Origin: ChocPot-Mid sp043804925
GTDB taxonomy: Bacteria; Bacteroidota; Ignavibacteria; Kapaibacteriales; UBA2268
Direction of reading: 5' to 3'
NCBI GenBank assembly: GCA_043804925.1
Contig: JAZDIP010000022.1
Coordinates: 62,001 to 126,000 of the forward strand
DNA length: 64,000 nt
Shown here one piece after another: positions 44,299-52,191 of the stretch (position 1 is its first letter; each line of letters opens with the position of its first letter). The notes under the pieces were generated by a model that was given only the letters and a program-made list of their open reading frames with translations, was not told the origin of the DNA and searched no databases. A program made the translations under genes and the position numbers.

Positions 44299-45957
44299 AT
44301 GAGAACACTTTTCATCGTTTTATCGTTTTTGTTTGTGCAAAATATTTCTTTCGGACAACAAATAATAAAAGGTAAGTTGCTGGGTTATGACGGCAAGCCA
44401 ATGAAACTTGCAAAAATTTATTACTATCAGGGTTTTGACAGAAAATCTTTGACTGTAAGTCCGGATGGCAGTTTTGAGATTAATACTAATCAGATGTTCT
44501 TCACGAATCTGTTTTTTTCAGGAGTTAACCATCAGTCCTTTTCTTATAATATATTATCTAATCAGGATTTGGCTTCGATTGAGATAACTGTTACCTTGCA
44601 GCCAAACACGATTCCAAAAAATTATTCAGAAGTTTGTATCCTTGGTTCATTCAACAAGTATAAGTTTGATAGTACTTCAATAACTATGACAAAGGTAGAT
44701 GATAATACTTACTCTGCAAATATCTCGATTGATAAAGATACTTTGTTGTATCAGGTATTTTTTCGGGATACTGTTGAAGGAAACAGAAGCATTAACGGCA
44801 CTCAATCGGATTTTTATGTTTACAATGGCGGAGGAGATTACCGTTCAGGGCTTATTGTTAATAAGAAACCGGTGGATGTAGTTTTGGATTTAATTAAATT
44901 CCCAAAAGGAAAATTCGAAAGAAAGGTTGAATTCAAAAATAAAAGTCTTGAATTTTTACATGAGGTGTTTATTAGAAACTCAAGAATTCGCAGCAGGTAC
45001 ACAGGTGAAAGAAGTGAATTATCCGACAGACAAAAGGATTATGAGAAATATAAGGTAGAGATAGCTCCAATTAAGAAAAAATATTTGGAAGAGATGAAAA
45101 CAATTTATCATCAAGAAAACGACACAAAAGCCAAAATACTTGACCTGATAATTTACTTTAGCATTGCGAGTGATGGTGGCAGTATCGGAAAAGCTAAGGA
45201 ATTTGTTGATAAAAAATTAGCCGAAGACCTTTTCAATTTAGCTGCACCGACTTCGGGTTATTGGGCAAGCGGTTACTATACTATATTAGTACCTACTTCT
45301 GTAATATTAACCGACTCGGCAGATTCATGGTATATACAAGAAGTAATCAATAATCATCCATCTGAATATGCAAAAGGATGGACAACTTTGAGTATTCTGA
45401 GATATGCTGATGATGTCAAGGATTCTGTTTTATTGTACAAATACTATGACTTTTTGGTTGATAATTTCCCAAATAGCCAACCGGCTGAGTCTGCAAAAAT
45501 AGATTATAATAGGAATAAAAAAATTGTTGTAGGAAATGATTTGCCGGATTTCAGATTAGTCAATATGGATAATCCTTCCGATATTATAACTAAAGCAAAG
45601 TTACAAGGTAATTACGTATTAATAGAATTTTGGGGGATGTGGTGTTCTTGGTGCTTTAAAGAGATGCCTTATCTCGATAAAGCATATAAAAAATACAAGG
45701 ACAAAGGTTTTGAAATTCTGAGCATATCCCTCGATAATGATATTAGTGAACCAAAAACTTTCAGGAAGAACAAACGGGAAATGCCTTGGTTAAATGCGAA
45801 CGATGAAGCCGGATTCAAAAGTGAAATTGCCAGAACCATGGAAGTATCTTATGTTCCAAAAGCAATTTTGATAAATCCGGAAGGCAAGATTATCAATTTG
45901 GATAAAATAAGGCAGGATGATTTATTGAATACTCTCGCAGAGATTTTCGATAAATAG
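44299..45957 (+). CDS. Exported thiol-disulfide protein with TlpA-like thioredoxin domain
   Basis: 552 aa. Signal peptide 1-20 (LSFLFVQNISFG). N-terminal part begins with a carboxypeptidase-regulatory-like fold (IIKGKLLGYDGKPMKLA), then a segment like an early-set/glycogen-binding domain (VCILGSFNKYKFD). A helical region follows. The last 150 residues are a TlpA/ResA-type thioredoxin with FWGMWCSWC (Cys449, Cys452), LDKAYKKYKDKG and a cis-Pro in YVPKAIL. It likely reduces disulfides or matures cytochromes in the periplasm. A good promoter stands upstream (44230). Confidence 0.88.
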   Translation: MRTLFIVLSFLFVQNISFGQQIIKGKLLGYDGKPMKLAKIYYYQGFDRKSLTVSPDGSFEINTNQMFFTNLFFSGVNHQSFSYNILSNQDLASIEITVTLQPNTIPKNYSEVCILGSFNKYKFDSTSITMTKVDDNTYSANISIDKDTLLYQVFFRDTVEGNRSINGTQSDFYVYNGGGDYRSGLIVNKKPVDVVLDLIKFPKGKFERKVEFKNKSLEFLHEVFIRNSRIRSRYTGERSELSDRQKDYEKYKVEIAPIKKKYLEEMKTIYHQENDTKAKILDLIIYFSIASDGGSIGKAKEFVDKKLAEDLFNLAAPTSGYWASGYYTILVPTSVILTDSADSWYIQEVINNHPSEYAKGWTTLSILRYADDVKDSVLLYKYYDFLVDNFPNSQPAESAKIDYNRNKKIVVGNDLPDFRLVNMDNPSDIITKAKLQGNYVLIEFWGMWCSWCFKEMPYLDKAYKKYKDKGFEILSISLDNDISEPKTFRKNKREMPWLNANDEAGFKSEIARTMEVSYVPKAILINPEGKIINLDKIRQDDLLNTLAEIFDK

Positions 45958-45961
45958 GAAT

Positions 45962-46057
45962 CAGTTTGAAAGTTTGCAAATGAAAGTTCAAAAGTTTTAA
46001 TCTTTCAAAATATTGCTTTTTGCTAACTTCTGTCTTCTGTCTTCTGACTTCTGTCTA
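45962..46057. repeat. Tandem repeats reaching into the 3' end of queG
   Basis: GAAAGTTT/CAAATGAAAGTT-like units (45968-45995), then five 7-mers of ACTTCTG/TCTTCTG (46025-46059) that lie inside the coding region for the last residues of QueG. Confidence 0.8.
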
Positions 46058-46815
46058 CTGATTTTATTCCATGGACACACATCCTGGCAAATATCACAGC
46101 CATAAGCCCAGCCGGAAAGGTTTTTCCTAATTTCTTCAGGCATTGTATCCGATTTGCATTCTATTGTCCAATATGATATACATCTCCTCGCATCAATTAC
46201 TTTGGGTTCAACGATTGCTTTTGTTGGGCAGGCATCGAGGCATTTTGTGCATGTACCGCAATAATCTTTAATTGGTTTGTCCGGTTCAAGCTCCAAAGTA
46301 GTTATAATTATCCCTATAAAAAAGTAAGAGCCGTATTTTCGGTTATTAATCAAACTGTTTTTCCCCTGCCAGCCGATTCCAGAACGAACAGCCCATTGTT
46401 TTTCAAGGATAGGACCGGTATCCACATAACATTTGTATTGACTATCAGGGTGAATTTCGGTAGTAAGTTTTGCGACTTTGCAAAGTTTTTTATAAATGAC
46501 TTTATGGTAATCTCTTCCTTTGGCAAACAGGGCTATCTTTCCTTCGTATTTCAGTTTCTTTGGAATATAATCCGAATTATCTGGGAAATATGGATGAGAA
46601 AGAACGATAACAGATTTAGCTTTTTCCAATACTTTACCTACATCAGAACGCTTTCCTGTATTACGTTCCAAATAACTCATATCAGCATGATAACCACTCT
46701 CCAGCCATTGCTTGAAATATACAAATTCTTCATCAAGAGGAAAAGCTCCGGCAATCTTTAAATCAAGAAAGCCATTTTCCAATGCATGTTCAACTAATCT
46801 GTTTTTAAAATTCAT
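45997..46815 (-). CDS. queG: Epoxyqueuosine reductase, C-terminally shortened
   Basis: 272 aa. Last step of queuosine tRNA modification, using cobalamin and two [4Fe-4S] clusters. Both cluster motifs are intact: CGTCTKCLDACP and CDICQDVCPWN. The N-terminal DUF1730-type domain is present. Characterised QueG proteins are about 370-390 aa; this one stops soon after CPWNK, with a tail RQKSEDRRQKLAKS encoded by heptamer repeats. The HEAT-like tRNA-contact part is thus missing. It may be active on clusters alone or impaired. tRNA-His, one of the Q-containing tRNAs, is encoded 125 bases away. Confidence 0.88.
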   Translation of the reverse strand: MNFKNRLVEHALENGFLDLKIAGAFPLDEEFVYFKQWLESGYHADMSYLERNTGKRSDVGKVLEKAKSVIVLSHPYFPDNSDYIPKKLKYEGKIALFAKGRDYHKVIYKKLCKVAKLTTEIHPDSQYKCYVDTGPILEKQWAVRSGIGWQGKNSLINNRKYGSYFFIGIIITTLELEPDKPIKDYCGTCTKCLDACPTKAIVEPKVIDARRCISYWTIECKSDTMPEEIRKNLSGWAYGCDICQDVCPWNKISRQKSEDRRQKLAKSNILKD

Positions 46816-46892
46816 AAAGCAAAATTAACTATAATGTGGAAATTTCTCATTATTAAGGAGTAATTTTATTATCTTTATGAGATTTGAATCAA

Positions 46893-46924
46893 TTTGATTA
46901 TTTAGTTTAATTTCCTTAATTTTG
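46893..46924 (+). promoter_or_regulatory. Bacteroidota-type promoter for tRNA-His
   Basis: TTTG (46893-46896), 20-base spacer, TAATTTTG (46917-46924); the tRNA begins 17 bases downstream. A full match to TTTG-N19-21-TAnnTTTG. Confidence 0.8.
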
Positions 46925-46940
46925 TAATTCTTTTGAAATG

Positions 46941-47013
46941 GCGGGCGTAGCTCAGTTGGTAGAGCACCAGATTGTGGCTCTGGTGGTCGTGGGTTCGAAC
47001 CCCATCGCTCGCC
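46941..47013 (+). tRNA. tRNA-His (anticodon GTG)
   Basis: Full cloverleaf: acceptor GCGGGCG/CGCTCGC (one G-T pair), D-arm TAGCTCAGTTGGTAGAGC, anticodon stem CCAGA/TCTGG with loop TTGTGGC (anticodon GTG), T-arm GTGGGTTCGAACCCCAT, discriminator C. A G stands at -1 (46940), giving the G-1:C73 pair that marks tRNA-His. CCA is not encoded. The wobble G34 is a queuosine site. Confidence 0.98.
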
Positions 47014-47138
47014 CTCTTTTTTGGGGGGTAAAATGCTTGCCGTTTTTATATAAAATTATTATTTTTATGAAACGTTTTTGTATATTATAATCATAGAAGT
47101 TGATAAATTAATTATTATATGTTAAATAAGGATAAATT

Positions 47139-47384
47139 ATGAATGAAGAAAATGCACTATATCAAAGAGTATCCGGAATAATCGAAAAGGAAATCAGGCC
47201 ATTTATCGAAGCTGATGGCGGTCAAATCCATTTGAAACAGGTTCAGGAAGACGGTACAGTTTATGTACAATTAGCCGGAGCTTGTGCCGGATGTCCGGGA
47301 GCCGCCATGACTTTAAAGGCAGGGGTAGAAAGAATTTTGAAAATGAAGGTTGATGGAGTAAAGGAAGTGAAATTGGCTTATTGA
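47139..47384 (+). CDS. NifU C-terminal-domain Fe-S scaffold protein
   Basis: 81 aa consisting only of the NifU_N-less C-terminal domain (Nfu type). Cluster ligands Cys49 and Cys52 are in GACAGCPG; the preceding IRPFIEADGG is the family signature. It carries or delivers [4Fe-4S] clusters to apoproteins. HydF, an iron-sulfur maturase, is the convergent neighbour, QueG is also an iron-sulfur client nearby. AAGGA stands before the ATG. Confidence 0.94.
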   Translation: MNEENALYQRVSGIIEKEIRPFIEADGGQIHLKQVQEDGTVYVQLAGACAGCPGAAMTLKAGVERILKMKVDGVKEVKLAY

Positions 47385-47388
47385 AATC

Positions 47389-47435
47389 AGTAGAAAGTTT
47401 GTAAAGTTCATAAAGTTCATAAAGTTTGTAAAGTT
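47389..47435. repeat. Tandem repeat (TCATAAAGT / TTGTAAAGT units)
   Basis: Five 9-base units, TTGTAAAGT and TCATAAAGT alternating, right after the NifU gene and before the terminator. Confidence 0.8.
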
Positions 47436-47436
47436 G

Positions 47437-47471
47437 AAAAGGAATCATAAGTTTATTGTGGTTCCTTTTTT
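47437..47471. terminator. Terminator between nfu and hydF (convergent)
   Basis: AAAAGGAATC (47437-47446) pairs with GGTTCCTTTT (47460-47469), followed by a T-run to 47471. The A-rich left arm suggests it can act for both strands; it touches the hydF stop. Confidence 0.75.
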
Positions 47472-48702
47472 ATTTTCTAAACACATTCATCGCATCTTCG
47501 AAAGGTGAAAGAACTCTATCAAGCACTCCTCTGAATAATGATATTGCTATACCATAATTGGTAATTGGAACTCCTGCCTGTTTAGCTTTTTGAATTCGTA
47601 TAAGTTTTTCTGTTCTGGTAAGCATACAGCCACCACAATGAATGATTACTTTGTAATCACTGATATTTTTAGGATAATCCCTTCCTGATGAAACATCAAT
47701 ATCATTATCGAAGCCGGTGTATTGCCTTAGCAATCGTGGAATTTTCACTCTGCCTATATCATCTTCGTTGGGGTGGTGACTGCATGCCTCAGCTATTAAA
47801 ACTTTATCGCCTTTCTTGAGATTCTTAAAAACGGCAGCACCTTTTACTTCTTCTATTAAATCACCTTTATATCGTGAAAATAGTATTGAAAAAGTTGTAC
47901 AGGGAATATCAAAAGGAGTATTTTCGACCATGAAGTCAACAACCTGTGAATCGCAAACAACGATATCCGGCTTTTTCTTCAACGAAGATAGAACCTGATT
48001 GTATTCACTCTGTTTAACCATTATCGATATTGAATCATTATCCAAAATATCTCGGATAGTTTGTACTTGTGGTAAAATTATTCTTCCTTTCGGAGCTTCT
48101 TTGTCAATCGGAATAATCAAAATTGCAGTACCATTTTTAGGAATTAAATCCCGGATTAATGGTAATGGACTTGTAAATTCTTCGGGTAATATTTCTAACA
48201 AAAGATGCTTAAAGTCAATTACATATTTATCTCTATCAATAATTTTCAAACAAGAGCATAGTAAAACCCGCGTTGATTTTTTTTGAATGAACGAGACATA
48301 TTCATTGGTTGGTGGATTATTATCAATTTTATTAATGGCAACAATAAATTTAATTTTTTCTTTTTTAAAAATGTTAATTAAGTCTTCTTCGTAATCAGTC
48401 CAAATATCGTTTTCGACAATTAACACAGCAACATCTGCCCTATCCAATATTTTCAATGCCCTTTCAATTCGTTTTTCAGAAAGCAAGGATTTATCGTCAA
48501 TTCCACCTGTATCCAGAAAATTTACCGGTCCGATTGGGAGGAGTTCCATGGATTTTTCGACAACATCGGTAGTAGTACCAGGTACTTCAGATGTTATGGC
48601 AACATCCTGATTGGCAATCATATTCAGAAAACTCGATTTCCCGACATTTGTTCTTCCAAAAAGTGCTATTTGCACTCTCATTGATTTCGGTGACTGTGTC
48701 AT
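47470..48702 (-). CDS. hydF: [FeFe]-hydrogenase maturation GTPase HydF
   Basis: 410 aa scaffold that assembles the 2Fe subcluster of [FeFe] hydrogenase together with HydE and HydG. GTPase domain: GRTNVGKSS (16-24), PGTTT, DTGG, NKID. The C-terminal cluster-binding motif is present: CSHH at about 304 and HCGGC at about 355, the CxHx(46-53)HCxxC pattern of HydF. hydE, hydG and hydA are not in the window. Convergent with nfu. Confidence 0.96.
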   Translation of the reverse strand: MTQSPKSMRVQIALFGRTNVGKSSFLNMIANQDVAITSEVPGTTTDVVEKSMELLPIGPVNFLDTGGIDDKSLLSEKRIERALKILDRADVAVLIVENDIWTDYEEDLINIFKKEKIKFIVAINKIDNNPPTNEYVSFIQKKSTRVLLCSCLKIIDRDKYVIDFKHLLLEILPEEFTSPLPLIRDLIPKNGTAILIIPIDKEAPKGRIILPQVQTIRDILDNDSISIMVKQSEYNQVLSSLKKKPDIVVCDSQVVDFMVENTPFDIPCTTFSILFSRYKGDLIEEVKGAAVFKNLKKGDKVLIAEACSHHPNEDDIGRVKIPRLLRQYTGFDNDIDVSSGRDYPKNISDYKVIIHCGGCMLTRTEKLIRIQKAKQAGVPITNYGIAISLFRGVLDRVLSPFEDAMNVFRK

Positions 48703-48849
48703 ATATACTAAGCTCTTTTAATGATTTATTTTTATCAATTAATTATTTTTAAAATTTAAATTACAAACATATATATTTATTTGCTATTTTTTTATATTCT
48801 ATTTGAAAATAAATCCTTAATTTTATTTTTATTTAATTGAATTTAAAAT

Positions 48850-49500
48850 GTGAAAAGTGTAATTTTAAATATAATCTCAATATTATTTTTAATATCCTGC
48901 CAGGAGGCAAATATTACTCCATGGGTACCTCCTACTATTAAACCGACTGAAAAAGATACAGTCTGGGGAGATTATTTTCCTAATTCTCCGGGAACCGAGT
49001 GGGAATATAATATCATTATTGATACACAATATAAAGGTACAGTAAAAATAAAAATTGACAGACGGATTTTATTACCGGATACTAATTCAGCATCAGTTTG
49101 GAATTTCGATGAATCCGGAAACAAATACAGTCAATATATTGCAATAATAGCCGATTCTGTGTTCTTCTTTACTGATATAGTCAAGCTTTCTGACAAGCTA
49201 AAAATTCTAAAAAGCTATATTTTACCGGTCAATAATTATGGGGATTGGAATGTTAGAAATTTAGAACAATCATTTGGTAATGACAAATCTTCGGGTGGTT
49301 CTCTAATTGGTTCTGTAACAGTACCTGCCGGTAAGTTTGACAATGTTTATGAAATTGAGAGAATAACAGATGCTCAGGACAGAAAAGCGCATGAGTGGAT
49401 TTCTTTCGTCGCAGGAGTAGGTTTAATCAGAAAAGAAACGCTTGACAATAACACAAACAAAATTACAGTATGGGAGTTGAAGAGTTATGTAATAAAATAA
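48850..49500 (+). CDS. Lipoprotein of unknown function
   Basis: 216 aa, starting at GTG 48850 (an overlapping ATG at 48848 runs straight into TGA). Lipobox LISC with Cys at 17. Mature part: WGDYFPNSPGTEWEYN then beta-strand-rich sequence and VPAGKFDNVYEIER, a pattern shared by many Bacteroidota/Ignavibacteria lipoproteins of unknown role (possibly LolA/LppX-like folds). No operon partner is certain; the HicB-like gene lies 55 bases on. Confidence 0.75.
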   Translation: MKSVILNIISILFLISCQEANITPWVPPTIKPTEKDTVWGDYFPNSPGTEWEYNIIIDTQYKGTVKIKIDRRILLPDTNSASVWNFDESGNKYSQYIAIIADSVFFFTDIVKLSDKLKILKSYILPVNNYGDWNVRNLEQSFGNDKSSGGSLIGSVTVPAGKFDNVYEIERITDAQDRKAHEWISFVAGVGLIRKETLDNNTNKITVWELKSYVIK

Positions 49501-49555
49501 TAATATATTATTTTTATTTACGTTATAACAAAATATATCAATAAAGAGATTAATC

Positions 49556-49723
49556 ATGGATAAACAGTTAAAATTGACCATTGTTTATACACCTTGCGAA
49601 GAAGGTGGGTATACTGCTTATATAAAGGAGATACGAGGTGTTATTTCTGAGGGTGAGACAAAAGAAGAAGCTCGTGAAAATGTTTTAGATGCCCTTGGTT
49701 TAATGCTCGAATCCAATAGATAG
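49556..49723 (+). CDS. Small HicB-like protein, no HicA partner seen
   Basis: 55 aa: KLTIVYTPCEEGGYTAYIKEI, GVISEGETKEEARENVLDAL. This is the partial RNase-H-like fold of HicB antitoxins (strands, then the GETxEEA helix). No DNA-binding tail and no HicA (short basic double-stranded RNA-binding toxin) is found up- or downstream. Solitary HicB-like genes of this size are common and are probably not acting as antitoxins. It precedes the fluoride riboswitch by about 140 bases; a link is not implied. Confidence 0.82.
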   Translation: MDKQLKLTIVYTPCEEGGYTAYIKEIRGVISEGETKEEARENVLDALGLMLESNR

Positions 49724-49865
49724 AAATTCCTAATCTTTTTTATTTATAAATAGAATCCTAAGACTTTTAACAACAGAATCATTTAAAAAGGTAACCATTT
49801 TTCTTTTAATCATAAGAATTCAGAAATTATAAAATAATTATTAATCAATTTTGTCATAAAGTTTT

Positions 49866-49917
49866 TGGGAATGGAGTTTCCCATTAACCGCCGTGATTTG
49901 GCTGATAACTCCTGATT
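49866..49917 (+). promoter_or_regulatory. Fluoride riboswitch (crcB motif)
   Basis: The conserved pieces occur in order: GGGAATGGAGTTTCCC, AACCGCC, GGCTGATAACTCCTG. Stem TGGG/CCCA (49866-49869 with 49880-49883), stem GCC/GGC (49890-49892 with 49900-49902), and pseudoknot GGAGTT (49873-49878) with AACTCC (49907-49912). A T-run (49925-49931) just before the gene may be part of a terminator or of the ribosome-site control. The ATG at 49948 follows a GAGG site. Fluoride binding should switch the gene on. Confidence 0.9.
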
Positions 49918-49947
49918 AAATGTGTTTTTTTAATTAGTGAGGTTATC

Positions 49948-51162
49948 ATGTTGGAAATATTTTTTGTCGCTTCAATTTGGCTGTTTTTAGCTATAATTTC
50001 TGCAATTATTGCCGATTTTTTAAAAATCTCAATTGCTCTTATTGAAATAATTATTGGTGCTGTTACCGGATATATTGCATATCAATTGGGATATCTCGAT
50101 TATTTGCAAATGAATTCCGATTGGTTGAAATTTATTGCATCTTCAGGTGCTATATTATTAACTTTTTTAGCAGGTGCAGAGCTTGAACCATCAACATTAA
50201 AAAAGAAATTTAATGAGGTATCGGTAATTGGGATAATTGGTTTTTTTGCTCCATTTATTGGCTGTTCTCTAATAGCATACTATCTATTAGGATGGAGTTT
50301 TTCAGCAAGTTTGTTAGCGGGAATTGCATTATCAACAACTTCCATGGCTGTGGTTTATGCAGTAATGCTTGAGTATGGATTCAACAAAACAAGTTTCGGA
50401 AAAGGTGTTCTTGGTGCATGCTTTATAAATGATTTGGGAACAGTAATTGCCTTAGGTTTAATATTTTCACCGTTTACTTATAAAACTTTGGTATTTGTTG
50501 CTGTTGTTGTATTATCAATATTTATTTTACCCATAATCACTGATTTTCTAACAAGACATTATGCCCGTAAAACGGCTGCCATAAGAACAAAGTGGATTGT
50601 TTTCATGCTTTTCGCACTGGGAGCATTGGCTCTTTGGTCTGGAAGCGAACCGGTATTGCCTGCATACATAGCAGGTATGGTATTAGCTGGTATGATTAGC
50701 AATTATAACTTTTTTATACGCAGATTAAGAACACTAACTATTGGTTTTTTGACACCTTTTTATTTCCTTCGGGCAGGAGCATTAGTATCTATACCTGCCG
50801 TTCTTTCTGGTCCTGTAATTTTTCTATTGCTTTTTCTTGGTAAGGTAATATCAAAAATTTTTGGACTTTACCCTGTTATTCGAAATTTCAAAGAGGATAC
50901 GAATGAGAAATGGTATTACACCTTGCTAATGTCAACAGGTTTAACATTTGGTACAATATCTGCACTATATGGTTACTCACATGGAATAATTAGTAGTGAG
51001 CAATATTCTTATTTAGTTGCTGTCGTAATAGCAAGTGCTGTTATACCGACATTGATAGCCAATAAATTTTTTCTGCCAAAGCATTTATTAGAAATACCAA
51101 TTATTGACGAGGAGTTATCTCAGTATGAGAATTATATAAAAAAAGTAACTATTGATGAGTAG
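49948..51162 (+). CDS. CPA2-type cation/proton antiporter under fluoride riboswitch
   Basis: 404 aa, about 11-13 membrane helices. The helix with the ion-binding pair reads FINDLGTV (Asn-Asp), and FLAGAELEPS, YIAGMVLAG and GLTFGTISA match the CPA2/KefB-NapA membrane domain. No RCK/TrkA-N domain is attached. Antiporters of this superfamily are known in the gene sets controlled by fluoride riboswitches. It would exchange protons for Na+ or another ion during fluoride stress; the ion is not known. The TauE/SafE gene follows 7 bases downstream in the same operon. Confidence 0.9.
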   Translation: MLEIFFVASIWLFLAIISAIIADFLKISIALIEIIIGAVTGYIAYQLGYLDYLQMNSDWLKFIASSGAILLTFLAGAELEPSTLKKKFNEVSVIGIIGFFAPFIGCSLIAYYLLGWSFSASLLAGIALSTTSMAVVYAVMLEYGFNKTSFGKGVLGACFINDLGTVIALGLIFSPFTYKTLVFVAVVVLSIFILPIITDFLTRHYARKTAAIRTKWIVFMLFALGALALWSGSEPVLPAYIAGMVLAGMISNYNFFIRRLRTLTIGFLTPFYFLRAGALVSIPAVLSGPVIFLLLFLGKVISKIFGLYPVIRNFKEDTNEKWYYTLLMSTGLTFGTISALYGYSHGIISSEQYSYLVAVVIASAVIPTLIANKFFLPKHLLEIPIIDEELSQYENYIKKVTIDE

Positions 51163-51169
51163 CTAGTAA

Positions 51170-51889
51170 ATGATTGATATTATCATATTAATATTAATGG
51201 CATTTCTCGCATCCATAATTTCCGGTGTAGCCGGATTTGGCGGGGCTTTGCTTTTACTTCCCGTGTTGTCATCAATAATTGATATTCAGTCCGCAATTGC
51301 AATTCTAACGATATGTCAGATATTTGGGAATTGTTCCAGAGTTGCTTTTGGATTTAAAGATTTGGAATGGAAACCAATTCTAATATTTTTATTGGGTGCA
51401 ATTCCTTTATGTATTCTTGGAAGTTTATTTATGGTGAAATCCGATACAGGTTTAATAAAAGTCATAGTCGGTAGCTTTCTGATTATATTCGCTTTGTCGA
51501 AAAGATTTTTTCTGAAAGATAAGGTTATAAATCATAAGTTATTTTTTGTTGGTGGTTCAGTTACCGGATTTTTATCAGGTTTAGTTGGTAGTGCGGGACC
51601 GCTTGGAGCGGCATTTTTTCTAACTTTGAATTTATCAGCAGTCTCATACATTGCAAGCGAGGCATTCACTGCTTTGTCAATCCATATAGTCAAAATGATT
51701 GTTTATGGAAATTTTTTGATTCTTTCGGGGAAAGTATTAATTTATGGGCTATTACTCGGAATAACAATGATTGCAGGTACTTGGATTGCCCGAAAAATTG
51801 CAGAGAAATTACCCAAAATAGTTTTCATGATAATTGTCGAAATTTTGCTGATAATTTTAGGGATTTCTATGATTTATTCAAATTTGTAA
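51170..51889 (+). CDS. TauE/SafE (TSUP) family membrane transporter
   Basis: 239 aa with about eight helices and the two-fold repeat typical of TSUP proteins: SGVAGFGGALLLLPVLSS in the first half, SGLVGSAGPLGAAFF in the second. Family members export sulfite, sulfoacetate or other small anions. Lying directly behind the fluoride-riboswitch-controlled antiporter suggests a role in anion export or fluoride stress; that is inference from position. Confidence 0.87.
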   Translation: MIDIIILILMAFLASIISGVAGFGGALLLLPVLSSIIDIQSAIAILTICQIFGNCSRVAFGFKDLEWKPILIFLLGAIPLCILGSLFMVKSDTGLIKVIVGSFLIIFALSKRFFLKDKVINHKLFFVGGSVTGFLSGLVGSAGPLGAAFFLTLNLSAVSYIASEAFTALSIHIVKMIVYGNFLILSGKVLIYGLLLGITMIAGTWIARKIAEKLPKIVFMIIVEILLIILGISMIYSNL

Positions 51890-51909
51890 AATAATAATCT
51901 AAAATTTAT

Positions 51910-51940
51910 TTTGTTTAGAATAAAAATCATTATAATTTTG
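51910..51940 (+). promoter_or_regulatory. Bacteroidota-type promoter before the c-di-AMP riboswitch
   Basis: TTTG (51910-51913), 19-base spacer, TAATTTTG (51933-51940), about 36 bases upstream of the aptamer. It predicts a separate transcript for kimA. Confidence 0.78.
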
Positions 51941-51975
51941 TATTCGTAATTATGTTGATTTTATAAATAATCTAT

Positions 51976-52099
51976 TGCAGCCGAGATTCGTACCGATTCC
52001 AAAGTACGAATGCGGGGGACCCAAAATTTGGGGCGTATTCCTTTGAAAAAGGATAGGGCACTTCCAAGCCCGAGCCCGTCAGCTAACCTCGTAGGCAAT
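51976..52099 (+). promoter_or_regulatory. c-di-AMP riboswitch (ydaO/yuaA type)
   Basis: All hallmark segments occur in order: CCGAGATTC, CGGGGGACCC, GGGGCGTATTCC, AGGGCACTTCC, CCCGAGCCCGTCAGCTAACC, CTCGTAGGCAA. The closing stem pairs TTGC/GCAA and CGAG/CTCG (51976-51986 with 52088-52099). After the aptamer, GAGCAATGGAA (52106-52116) can pair with TTCCATCTTGCTC (52145-52157), followed by a T-run at 52166-52172: a likely terminator or its alternative. Known ydaO switches turn genes off when c-di-AMP is bound. Confidence 0.95.
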
Positions 52100-52191
52100 T
52101 TGGGAGAGCAATGGAAAGACAACCCGTTTACTTACGAGCTATCCTTCCATCTTGCTCATTTAACATTTTTTTAAAATATTAAAGGTGTACT

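Noticed and set aside
49556..49723. HicAB toxin-antitoxin module
   Set aside because: Only the HicB-like half exists; no HicA-like frame was found on either side.
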